A stretch of 64,000 nt of DNA, from contig JAJEKV010000015.1 in the NCBI GenBank assembly GCA_021234155.1, forward strand, positions 2,016,852 through 2,080,851. The letters run 5' to 3'. This document shows, piece after piece, positions 48,561 through 59,657 of the stretch; positions within the stretch are counted from its first letter, which is position 1; every line of letters starts with the position of its first letter. Below the pieces are notes generated by a model. That model was given only the letters and a program-made list of their open reading frames with translations, was not told the DNA's origin and made no database searches. Made by a program: the position numbers and the translations under genes. The DNA is from Isoetes taiwanensis. Its lineage: Eukaryota; Streptophyta; Lycopodiopsida; Isoetales; Isoetaceae.

Positions 48561-51225
48561 GCTACATTTCTATACAAATGAGCATTAGTTAAATTGCATA
48601 ACATGCCTTTTTTAGTTGGTCCTTCATGGACAAAGGTATTTTATGCTACGTCTGAATGTCGATGTCGAAACACTTGGCGTTTTAGAGAGCAATGTTGATT
48701 TTAGAACACAGGGTCTTACAGACCAAAACTTTGGCATTTTGTGGCCCAACATAGCGGAGGATTCGGCAACACGATCCAAATGTCCATATTGTATGCTCCA
48801 ATAATAGAATTTAGTCACAGTTATGAAACCAATAGTTATTAGTTATTGCATAAGACGCCTTCTCTTGCTGAAGCCAAGGCAAATGCAAAAGAACACAGAA
48901 GCACAGTTAGACAATAGCACCTTGTTTTCGTAGAGCTTAGTTGCCATACTTTGCTTCAACCTGATGCATTTTTTTATGTGCTACAAGTTTAGGGTCGCCA
49001 TTAGACTACGATTAGAGGCTAAAATTTTTCTTTGTATTCTGTTTGAAGAAGTAGGGTTTCTTATTTTTGTATTTCATTTGCTTTAGCATTTTCTGGTTGT
49101 TAAATTGAAATACACATTTTATTTAGCATTTCGTAGTTGTGAAATTTTGTTGCTTCTTTAGATAAGTTGGTCATGACGTTGTTGTATCCTTTATTGGTGG
49201 TTTATTATTATCGAATCCTAAAGGGAAATCCCTTGCTCTTGTTGGTGGATAATCCTTGTAAACGACAGCAATCATATTGAATTCATTAATTCAATTGCCA
49301 TAGTGACAATATTGCTGCATGTCTGTAGAAGTAGAACTTATGATACATGTGAACAGAAAAGGTACTGAATGGTATAAGCTTGTCCGGGCATGCCATAGCA
49401 GTAATGACATGCAACCAAGACTATAAGATCAATCTATAATAGAAAAATGAATGTTGGAATTATAGGTAAATAGCCCTAGCTTCCATGACAATTGCCATGG
49501 CCATCTAAGCAAAAGAAACATCAAAGCACATTACCATTGCAAGGAAAAAAAATATGAAGAAGGATGAATTCATATTTGTTCAAAACAATATGAGAATAAC
49601 GACAATACATTAACCTTGTAATGCACCACCGATTCATTCTCAAGCCACTATGGCAAGCAATTTAAATTGTTACGCTGTAATTCCATGGCTGTCTATTATA
49701 GTATTTATAAAATTTGACATAAAACATGGCTTTATACATAGTAAGTCCAGAAATGATAGGAATTAGGGCAACAAGCATGAATTCGGCTCAAATTGATTTG
49801 CATTAAGAGAGCAAAATAATCTTTTGTGTCTAAGTGTGGGATGGATGTTAATATGTCTGTCGAATAAACGTTGGGGTAGTTGATCTAACATAGGTGGGAA
49901 AGGACTGCAGTTGTAAGTAACCTGAAACAAAACCACAAATCGTTTGAATGGCATATACTGGCCTGATGCATTTTATGAATGAGTACTATTATTTGAAATG
50001 TCGTGTCTAGTGCAAGGGAGAAGTTTCAAATTCAACTACCGACGCCTTGCTCATGATCATCTTTGCCAAGAAATGTTTGTGAAGCCCCTCTGTTTGTGTC
50101 CATTCTTTAGACACAAACTTTGGCCATTCTTTGGCTGTCAAGTAACTCCCCATATAAGGCAGCTGGTTTAACCAAACTAGCAAAGAAATGTATCTTCGCA
50201 AGAACTGGAAATTCAAATTTTCTCTAGCATGGCCAATGAAGCATAGCCTTTACTAAGCTACATCCTCCATGCTTAAAATAGGTCCTTTGAATTGCACCTA
50301 TAATGCAAAACAACCTCAATTGGTTGATCCATAGAACTCCTTTTGGAGAATTTGCTGATTTTGGCTTCCAACCAAATGAGGGATGTTAGTGAAGGAAAGC
50401 ATTGTTTGGCCTCCCTCTGTGTTTTTAATACAGTAAGGCAGGGAACAGATTTGCTCTTGATTGAAATTACAATAACCTAACCTAAAATTTATTGTGCTTT
50501 GAAATAATTATAGAGCAATGCAACTTCGTTTTCCAAAGTAGTGTGAGTGCAAACAAGCTTTAGCTTAAGGCCATTCCCGCCTCTTCTGAAGGAGATGAAC
50601 TCTAAGATGGTCATGTCATGCAGCAAACTAAGTTATTGACATCCTTTATGAACATAATAAAGATAATCAATGCATACCTGGCCCAAGGCGAGTGTAACTG
50701 TGACAAAGATCTGGAGGGCTCTTGGGTACGTGTGCATAATCTTCAGAGGACTGATTAAAGTATATGTGAACATGATGTAAGCTTAGAAAATGACATGAAC
50801 TTATAGACGATGAGAAAAAAAGCAGCACCTACAATTAAATGCCAGGTCAATGTTGGAGCAGAATGCCAGATGCAAGTATTGCTCCTCTACCAAATATTCA
50901 CTGGAAACAAAATGCAAGAGCTCAATGTTAGCAGTGCACCAGAGAAAAGTAAACTGAAAGAATTGACTACAAAAAACAGAGGTGCTTCATGTAAAGACAT
51001 AGAAAATTGCAAGATTAAGGCTTTCTAGTGACTCATATATGCTTTCTGCATTTAGGAAGCTTAACCGCAAGATTAGATGCAAACTTTTCAGTTTCTTTCC
51101 ATGGTCCAGATACCAAGGTTTGAGAGTATGTGCTTTGGGCATAATCAGGTTTAGGCTACGGAGATCATGCCACTGGCCATGGCCTTTGTGATGTTAAAGA
51201 AAAAATCTTACCTCAGATATATAGA
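48561..51225. other. No gene recognised
   Basis: Possible minus-strand exon-like pieces occur, for example FTYTLISPLKIMHTYPRALQ at 50780-50690 before a GTATG donor and frames at 49763-49954 and 50007-50216. None matches a family I can name. They may be further relics between the repeats and the aspartic protease fragment. Confidence 0.3.
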
Positions 51226-53240
51226 CCTCCACGAGTAGGGCAAATAGCAAGGGCAGCAACTGACATAAGGAAAATGATTTTTCATGAAAGGGTAGACAAA
51301 CTATGCATGCAGGCGAAATGTAAAATGGTACCAAACTTGGCTTTCCCATGCCTCTCGTATGATTGACATCACAAAGTTAAGAGATTGCCAGAAATCATCA
51401 AGCAGCTAAAAGCCTTTCGCATTAAAGCTGCAGAACCATCCCCATGCCATTCCTGTGAGTAAAGGGTGATGGGATGAGGGGGCAACATAGATTGTCTTCC
51501 ATAGATTGCCTTCATAGGTATATGCCAGCCTTGTGGATGCTGATCTAAACCACAACTAATCTAAAAAGGCTTCTCAAGTAAGATTAATGACTTACAGTCC
51601 AACATTTGAGCACATGCCCATAATTTATAATGAAATATGCAGATGATTCCAGCATGCTTGATGCGGTTTACAAAAAGAAATGGAAGCAGGACATGGCCAT
51701 TGAAGGAAAAAGCCTGAGGGCATGGCCATTTGTTTTTGCCTAGGTCTGTGAAAGATTAAACGAAAATGTGAAATGTCTTTGATTAGTGCTCGATGCTTTA
51801 GAGGCAAAAGCATAGCATAAGGGTCAGTTGGAGGTTGGTCCACTGATACATTGGGTTTGTCCTCCCTGAGTAATTTGCAGGATATATTACAGCAACAGAA
51901 AAAAATAATAAGCACAAGAAATACAGACAACATATTTTGAAGGTGGAAATACCTGTTCAGGAGTAAGCTCAAACGGTTGGTTCGCAATGCTAAATGCAAC
52001 CTTCGGCATATGAGGAACATCATTGCAGTCAACAACAGATGGGCCATCTAGACTAGGAAGTCGACCCCATAACTGCAATAAAAGATGTTAGAGCACAATG
52101 TACATAACAAGCACCCTAAAGCATGAAAGCCTTCATTCACATCTGTGAGATTTGACAGGATAGATCCTTTGGTCGTGTTCTTTCGCAATCGGTTTTGTGC
52201 CCATTCAAAACATAATCCAAATTTACACACAAGTAAGAAAAATCTGAACTGAACCTTTCTTCATAAAGGTGCACAGGACAGATTCCAATCCTAGAACAGG
52301 CGTATTCTGGCACGACCTGTTAGCAGCATATGTAACTTACAAGCAAATAGTGGTTATTCTGAGTTTCATATCTATGGATTCACACCTGCTCCAGAAGATC
52401 AATGAGTAGCTCCCCATATTCGCTAAGCATATTGTTGCATTCCTTGCTAACAATTCCAGATGTGTGTTAGTCATGTACGTCCAGGTACAGGACTATTCAT
52501 GCATACGACGGACCAAGTCAAGGCCAAGGATCCACAGCCAGACACAGGTCAGTCGTCAAAGGCCCAGCAGAAGACCAAGCAGACCACGCAGTCAAAGACC
52601 ATGCCTCCCGTCAAGAGGGCGTCAGCGTCAGCGTGATTTCAGGCACTTCAAGAGGCACCGCCAGCATTCCTGCAAATCAGGCCTCCTTCCAGGAGTCAGC
52701 ACCGAAATCAGCCAGAGTGTCTATATTGGGCCAAAGGCCATTGTACTATATATACGAGTAGAGCTAGCACATGAGTTTTTGGATGAGTTTGGAGTCTTGT
52801 CTCATTTCAGTCTTCTCTCGATTACGAGAGTTCATGTATCTTCATTGACATCAAGGAAGTTGTTCTCATTATTGTCTCAATTATTCTCTTTGCTTTCTTT
52901 TTCTCTTTTCCCTTGTTCCTTTTGCAAATCCTGCGTGACATAGCTCCCGGATTCTCCTGTTAGATCTAAGGGTCCTCACAGAGGGCTGTCTTGCAGGAGT
53001 TCCCGAACCCAGACCCCAAACAATGTGCCAATTGTCTTGTTAATCTCTGCAATTATTTCCTGCTTGAAAATACAACGGGTCAAATGCAGGGGGCTTCGTA
53101 TTTTATATACACTACATTCCAAGCCCTTCGTACCGAGGGCCCTGCTAGCAGTGATGTTCCAGAATCTACGATTGCACTGCATCCTTTAGCCATACCCATA
53201 TCTCCAACAGCTGCAGAATGGTAAATGGTATAGTCAGAAT
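51226..53240 (-). pseudogene. Plant aspartic protease (phytepsin type) relic
   Basis: Intact members are vacuolar or secreted pepsin-fold proteases with a plant-specific saposin-like insert. Minus-strand pieces come in family order: GCSAIVDSGTSLLAGP with the second catalytic Asp in DSG (53185-53140); EIIAEINKTIG (53075-53040); SGIVSKECNNMLSEYGELLI (52460-52390); VVPEYACSRIGICPVHLYEE (52325-52260); the saposin-like WAQNRLRKNTTKGSILSNL (52215-52150); and LWGRLPSLDGPSVVDCNDV, MPKVAFSIANQPFELTPEQ (52076-51955). A degenerate PTRGGLYI, where PPRGPLWILG is expected, lies near 51240. The N-terminal half with the first DTG is absent, a frameshift follows LLAGP, and a 516-bp LTR sits inside. Introns are retained. 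Confidence 0.85.
52465..52980 (+). mobile_element. Probable solo LTR inside the aspartic protease relic
   Basis: A 516-bp insert begins TGTTAGTCATG and ends GGTCCTCACA. It interrupts the relic between INKTIG and SGIVSKEC. A TATATA box with downstream GAGTAGAGCTAGCAC lies at about 52747-52755, and a T/C-rich end follows, as in Copia-type LTRs. No second LTR or internal region is seen. The 5-bp flanks (ATGTG and GAGGG) do not match, so the exact ends or the duplication may be lost. Confidence 0.5.
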
Positions 53241-53325
53241 GGATAAAGAGGATGAGGGCTTCGGCCATAGCCACAGGGGAGGCTTTTTCAACAGAGAGAA
53301 TGCAAGAATTATCCGTGACTCTTCC

Positions 53326-54000
53326 CATCTCCGTGGCCATTTTTTACGGATTTTCTAATTTTCCTAGCCTTAGATTTGTGAATGTAGAGATCTGATGGTA
53401 CAAAATAGGGTACAAAATAAGCCATATCAGATTTTGATGACATGGAAATTACACATGGATAGGCTAGAATTTGAGGAAAGGCTGTAGGCCCGGTAGGGCT
53501 GGTGTGCTAAAAAAAAAAAAAACTAGCAAAAGGCACACCAGAAGGCTTTAGCAAGGTTAAACTTGTTAGATATCTAAGCGTAGTGTTATTAGAGAGAAGA
53601 CTCTGGCAAGGTTAAACTTCTTAGATATGAAGTGTAGCATCAGACAGAAGACTTTGGCAAGGTTAAACTTGCTTATGAGATACTAAGCATGGTGTCATTA
53701 GACAACAGTATTTGGCAATGTGCTTTTTGTAGTATGTAATTTCACATTTGTAGTAATTTATTCAATTTGAAGATTAATTCTATATATGGTGTTCTTTTTC
53801 CCTTTGTATTTCATTTGAGGAAGCTTGGCTTTGCTCAACGTGTCTTATTTTATTTTGAATACAAAGCTTATTACAAGTTGTAAAAGCATGATTAGGCATA
53901 GATAGGCGGCAATGCTTGATTAGAGATGTCTATTGCGTTTGAATGGAACTTTATCTTTTCTTCTTCCATAAAATGTATAGTAATAATATAAAAAAGGTTC
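53326..54000 (+). repeat. Dispersed repeat family, copy C
   Basis: Starts CCATCTCCGTGGCCATTTTT, then GATTTTCTAATTTTCCTAGCC, then AGATTTTGATGACATGGAAA and TACACATGGATAGGCTAGAA, ending GGGCTGGTGTGCTAAAAA. Here the G-box core seen in copies D and E is CACATG. After the A run it shares CTAGCAAAAGGCACACCAGA with copy B. At 53542-53710 there are three tandem units of about 52 bp starting CTTTAGCAAGGTTAAACTT. Confidence 0.7.
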
Positions 54001-56699
54001 ATCTATGTGCCTTCATAAATTGCCAGTTTGCATGGAAAACAACAGCCAAATGTATATATATCTTTCTGTAATACACTGCATAAGATTCTCTTTGCTTGAA
54101 ATGGCAGGAAACTCAAACATTGAATATTTTATGGTTAAAGCCCAAAGCTTCGAAGCTTGTCACATGCTATACTTTAGAGTACATCCATTACATAATGGTT
54201 AGACAGATTAGTAGAAAAATGAAAACCGCACCTAATGCATTTGCAGCAATGTCAAACATATCAGAAGCTCCAACTAATGTACAGCAATGTCAAACATATC
54301 AGAAGCTCCAACTAATGTACTGCCATAAATGATTAAACAGTGGAGAAGTACCTTATTTCTACAAATGCAATTCTCAGAGAACCCTTTGCAAATAGATATG
54401 CAAGTTGAACAAATATGTTCACTACTATTTACAAAACCATAAATAAAACATCTTTAATTAATATGCAACATAGATATGCCAAAGAATTAGTTGGTTCAAC
54501 AGACCTTGCCCTTCATAAAGAACAAATGAAAGACAGAATAAGCCATTTAGATGCACAATAGGCACGAATGGGAAAGGCACATCACATGATTGACCTTTCA
54601 ATCCTAGTATAAAGACCTGGCTGGACAATCAGTAGGCGCATGTAGTCTAAATAATGCGTTTGATCAAAGTCAATTTCTTTATGATTGCCTATTTTGCCTT
54701 CAGGAATTTGCAGATGCGTCATCACCAAGCTTTGGAGACTTCATAAATCATAATCAGTTAAATTATATTTCTCCCCAAAAGCCCTAAGAACCTGGGATAT
54801 TTCTTACAAAGATGAGCAGTCCTTTGAAAATAACACAACAAATGAACATGCCAACTTCAAAAACTGACGTAAGCTTTGCATTTAACTGAATGCATGAATG
54901 CAGGCTTCATGAAAAAAAAAAATGTGACAGAAAATCAATAGACTGATGCAATGTACCCAACAATGCCAGCATTGGCAATGACATCTTCACAATTCTGCTT
55001 ACTGTAAGCTTTACCCCTGTCATGACATAGGAACCAAGGTCCTAAAATCGTCTCCGCTTTCTGACGGAATACGAAGAAGAGAATAGGGCAAAGAAGCTTT
55101 ATGTCTGTGTTACATGCTGGATACAATAAGGTGTCTTTTGGAAGTGAGTATCTTAGGAGCCTTGTATTAGTGAAACTGAAAATCACACTAGATTTAAGAT
55201 ATTGAAAACGGCTTACATGCAAATGCATAGGCCTATAAAGCTCTTTTGCGCCTATAGAATTTTCAAAGCAAAAATCATCAATATTTGGGCTCTACTTCTG
55301 ATGTGGCAGTTAAAAATTGAAAGGAAAAGCAAGCAAGACATTGTATAGCTAGTATGAATAACTAATGTGTAAAGGATCTATGCCTATCGAGATGAATACC
55401 ATGGAATCAGAGACTACATGTTTTTTACATGTTTCAACGTATTCCCAAAGCCTTTATGTTCTCTGAAACATTGAAACTCTTGCTTGTTAATAAAAGTAAT
55501 GCAGAGTAGAAGATATGCATACCGTGCTATCCAGATTATAATCATGATGGACATGCTCTTGTCTCGCATAAAAGCAATTTGGCATGTTTTTGCGGCTCAA
55601 TGTCAAGTTGATTCATTTGCATAAGTTGACTTGGAATATTTTTCTACCCTGCATTAACAGTAAACTTAGATATAATGCAATTAACTGCGTCTTTAACAAA
55701 AATTAGTGATGCTCGATTTTCAACTGTTAATGGTTAGAATTGAAAAGCGTTCTCATTTTATCGTTTCTGTAAAGTCCACAGGTGCAAGAATCTTTCCAGA
55801 TTGCATTCGACTTGTCTGGTGCGACCTGCAATCCACTTCTTTATTACTTCTATGGGTCATGGCAATATGGGGCTTGGTAAACATGCCATTATAGGCCAAT
55901 TCTACACCATGTCAAGCACTGATTACCATATGGCAACAATATTGCACCAAGTCATAGTTGGCCCAATTTGCAGCAACCATGCAAAAAACATAAGGAAATA
56001 GGCTTTTAACAAGTATACAAGAAAGCACAGGAGCCGCCAAGAGTAATAAAGTCTGACTCGATTTGCTTTGTTTCAAAAAAGTGTGAGCAAATTCTATTTG
56101 ACTCATGTAGAGCTGAAGGCAGAAAGGATTGTGCCTGCAACATAGACTTATTCCCTATTGGGCGGATGGCGCAAAGAACAAATGTCGTGGAATTTCTTAG
56201 CACATTCGAAAGTTGCAACTCGAGAATTGAGAACTCAAGAATCAGTTGCAGCCCTAAAGAGAATTGTAAATCCCTTCTAAGGTGGTTAGGCCTAGGTGGA
56301 GTCCTGAGAGAAAGGAATGAAGAGAACAATAGACAAAACAAAAGATGCCTTGTTCCTGACAATATATGTCCCTTGCTTATATGCTTGTGTGTAGAGTCAT
56401 TCTCAAAGGTCTAGGTTTGGCTCCAACATACTGTATGAGAGAAGAGAATTAAATTTTTTAGCCAATACTCACTTCAGTATAATAAATGATGCTTAATAGA
56501 ATCCTTCAACTACCCCAGCCTGCGCCTGTGCTGGTGAGATTGTTACTCCGTAGAAGTGGGCACCTTGCTTTTCAACCTATATTCATGATATGACGTAATT
56601 CTAGAAAGTAATGCCAATGTATTACTTTTATAAAAGACTACCTTGTCATGACAAACCCAGCCAAGAGGCGGTGGACGAAGCAAATCCTTTGTCCCGTTC
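54001..56699. other. No gene recognised
   Basis: Short frames only. A 38-bp tandem duplication (CAGCAATGTCAAACATATCA start) lies at 54244-54319. Some stretches may be introns or flanks of the LHT and protease relics. Confidence 0.35.
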
Positions 56700-57330
56700 A
56701 TTGCATCGTCAAGAACATTTGCTCAGATCGTAGTCTTGATGGGGAAAGTTTTGGTTTCTCATGTATACTCTTCTCAATGAATTCTTCAAGCTTGTTAAAA
56801 AGCGGCATTGCATATATCTGCATGTTTTGATTGAGATCATCAGAACCCCTTTTCTTCCTTCTTATCTATATTTTTATCTGAACAAGCTAAATAATCCTGA
56901 AATTGTGCAAAACTTACTATTTAACATACCTGATAGCTCTCAACCATGTGGAAGACTAGCATTAGATTTGCCATTGTAACAAGTGGCGTTGGGAAGCTGA
57001 GGAGGAGTGCTTCTTAAGAATATCACATATAGTGGCAGTCGGCAAGTAGCATGATGCAATAATTATATGAGCAACAAGGCCACCCCTCCACATGGCTACC
57101 TTAGAAGGTTTCTGTTCAGTTGATGGCATTGTGACTTGGATCTCTAAAACAACGTTATGCCCTGCTAAAGCAAATGCAATCTGGCCTACCGAAGCAAAAG
57201 ACTGAAATATATTTGTGCCTGTGCTTTGTCCAAGAGCAGGTGAGGGGGCAGACGATGGAGAAAATGAGCATGTGGTTGGATCAAGACAATTGAATGGAAC
57301 GACGGAGCAGGTAATTGTTGTATAGCTGCC
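56700..57330 (-). pseudogene. LHT-type amino acid transporter relic
   Basis: Lysine/histidine-transporter-like permeases are plasma-membrane proton-coupled amino acid importers of the AAAP family. One minus-strand exon (about 57330-56930) reads SFASVGQIAFALAGHNVVLE, IQVTMPSTEQKPSKVAMWRG and GLVAHIIIASCYLP, then after a frameshift LVTMANLMLVFHMVESYQ up to a GT donor at 56929. The next exon (from 56817 after CAG) reads IYAMPLFNKLEEFIEKSI, matching the YAMPVFD block that follows SYQ in the family. The splice junction is in the expected place. It then degenerates. The N-terminal third and the C-terminal membrane segments are missing. Confidence 0.8.
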
Positions 57331-57861
57331 ACAAAAATTCGAACATGTAAATCATTCAAATTTTGAGATTTTATATGCTTTTACGTTATATTCCCCAGGA
57401 ACAAAGAAAACAATAAAATAAGACAACCTGTTTGAGAGAACAAACTATGACAGTTAACCTGGCGCTTAGGAAATGAGAAATTTACCTAAACAAAATAGCA
57501 AACATTGTGGTGACTGTTCCCAATCCATGCTAAAAGCTTGCAGTTGCCATAGCCACGACCTGATTCTCTGTCAAAAATACAGAGGACAAATCAGAGTTAA
57601 TAATAAGCAGATAAAAGTACCGGAACAAGCATGAAAGATAAGATAGAATCGATTGTTTAAGGAAGGTCGAAACCACTGGCTACCTCCAGCGTATAGGGCA
57701 TAACATGCAAGAAAGGGCAAAAGGATGTTATGGTTCCTCAAATCCCTGGCCGCAATAGCAGGATTTACCAGAATGGTCGGCCTCTATACTTCTTTCTGGA
57801 GAGCGAAATCAATAGCACAAGCAAGCTCGATGATGCAGTAACGCAAGAATAAGTTATCTCC

Positions 57862-58010
57862 TCCTGACCCTTTCCATCTCCGTGTCCATATTTGGTGGAT
57901 TTTCTAATTTCCCTATTGCAAAAGCTAAGATCTGATGGTGCAAAATAAGACACATCAGATTTTGATGACATGGAAATTACACGTGGATAGGCTAGAATTG
58001 CAAGAATGCG
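57862..58010 (+). repeat. Dispersed repeat family, copy D, with a G-box
   Basis: CCATCTCCGTGTCCATATTT, GGATTTTCTAATTTCCCTA, AGATTTTGATGACATGGAAA and TACACGTGGATAGGCTAGAA are shared with copies C and E. CACGTG at 57980-57985 is a perfect G-box. The 3' end diverges after GCTAGAATTGCAAG. Confidence 0.75.
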
Positions 58011-58852
58011 AGGACGCAGTTGCCTTCTGGGCAATCTCTTGAATCAGCCACTAGGAAGATCATTTATTTTGCCTCTATGTTAGGAAGCAAAGGGATTACT
58101 ACGATCCGTATCCATATCCAAAATGGCCATCGGACCACATTATAGCAGAACCATGCAACAATGCCCTAATCAAGCATATTTTTCATCAGAAGGAATTTTT
58201 CTCACATAAACAAATGACAGAACCGATTAGAGGCCCAGCATCCTATTAGATGGACCGATGCCTATAAAATACAAACTAAAAGTAGTTCTCCTCGGAAAAG
58301 ACTCACAGGAACCGGCTCTGCTATGGTTTTGCGGTCAGGACGTATGCAACTAAAGAAAGACACATAGAACCGGGATGATTTTGCTAACAGGACCTATGCA
58401 AGCACTAGAAGTCGACGTCGTCTGCTATCTCCAGGTCCCATCACAAAGCTTGCTGAAAGCCATAGCCATATTCAGAAAATTGAAGCCCAACACTGGGCTA
58501 GCAAAAGAGCGGTTGTCTTTTGGGAGGATAAATAAATTGGAACAATCGCCACTGGATTTGGAAAAAATAATGTCCACATAACCTGGTATTGGAAAACATG
58601 GAGATAATTGTTGATCCTGGATTGGCAGATTTCTTGGCACCGGTCAGCCATCAACAAGACTGCTTCTGAGAAGGATCCGATCAAAACCTTTCTTGCAGCC
58701 GCAAAACAAACTCTCCTAAAGCCGATTCCTTTTGGGGTAGCGGTCTGCTTACCCCTGCAAAGCCGCAAACCAGAGGAACAAAATCTCTTTAAATCACCAG
58801 GTGAAAACCTAGTTCTGATTACAGATGGCGTGTTTGGGATAAGAAATGCGGG
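58011..58852. other. No gene recognised
   Basis: Overlapping frames on both strands at 58472-58883 (131 codons minus, 91 codons plus) have no recognised domain. The plus frame runs into the foldback element at 58853, so it is not a conserved coding exon in this state. Confidence 0.35.
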
Positions 58853-59026
58853 CGTGGTATTTATCAACCACCGTCATGTTTGAACCAAAAAAAATACACG
58901 AGGTTTTTGTGGACTTAACCAAATTTTGAGTGAGTGTCATGTTAAAACCACATTGAGAGAAAAAATACACGGAGTTTTTTTAGGTTCACGCTGGTTCAAA
59001 CATGACGGTGGTTGATAAATACCACG
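58853..59026. mobile_element. Foldback/MITE element with perfect 34-bp arms
   Basis: The arm at 58853-58886 begins CGTGGTATTTATCAACCACC. It is the exact reverse complement of 58993-59026, which ends GGTTGATAAATACCACG. The 106-base loop has two direct copies of AAAAATACACGRRGTTTTT. Element length is 174 bp. No target-site duplication is obvious, so the superfamily is open. Identical arms suggest a young insertion or strong constraint. Confidence 0.85.
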
Positions 59027-59391
59027 ATTGTAAGACATGGCTTGACTTGCACCAACGAAACTCAGTTCTGTCGCTTCACAAAAAGGCCACGAACTGCTCT
59101 CTGCTGGACTGCGACCCCAAAAAACCGAAAAAGCGATATGCTCTTTCCGGGCCGACCCTAAGAATCAAACCTTTTCTTTGTTAAACTGTAAACCCAGTGG
59201 ATGCCGATTATTAGAGGACGTGTAACCCTAGAAAGAGCATGAATTGTACGCCGAAGAAATAGAACTCGGAAAATGTAGCAAGCGGCGGACAAACAGAGAA
59301 ACGGAGATACTCTGGAAAAATCGTAAGCGAAAGAAAACGAAGAGAAAACTAAGGATCTGGGGAAGTGAGCTCAGGCAAAATCGCGCCTCCT

Positions 59392-59565
59392 CCCGTCTCC
59401 GTTGCTATTTTCTGGGTCTTTTCTAATTTCCCTGGCCTTAGATTTGTGAAAGTAGAGATCTGACAGTCCAAAATAAGGCACATCAGATTTTGATGACATG
59501 GAAATTACACGTGGATATGCTAGAATTTGAGGAAAGGCAGGGCTGGTGTGCTAAAAAAAAAAAAG
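59392..59565 (+). repeat. Dispersed repeat family, copy E, with a G-box, upstream of NUP42
   Basis: CCGTCTCCGTTGCTATTTTC, TTTTCTAATTTCCCTGGCCT, AGATTTTGATGACATGGAAA, TACACGTGGATATGCTAGAA and GGGCTGGTGTGCTAAAA match copies C and D. A perfect CACGTG lies at 59508-59513. The copy ends in an A run 92 bases before the NUP42 start codon, so it occupies the gene's proximal promoter or 5' UTR. Confidence 0.75.
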
Positions 59566-59657
59566 AGATACTAAAACCCTAAAACTATTTTGAAGGTACC
59601 GGCATATTCAAGAGTATCAGGAATTTGGAGGTTTTTGACGACATCTGGGTTTGAAAG

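Noticed and set aside
53500-53530. A Helitron 3' end at the A run plus CTAG
   Set aside because: CTAG is followed by C rather than T, and no GC-rich hairpin sits at the usual short distance upstream, so the terminus is not supported.
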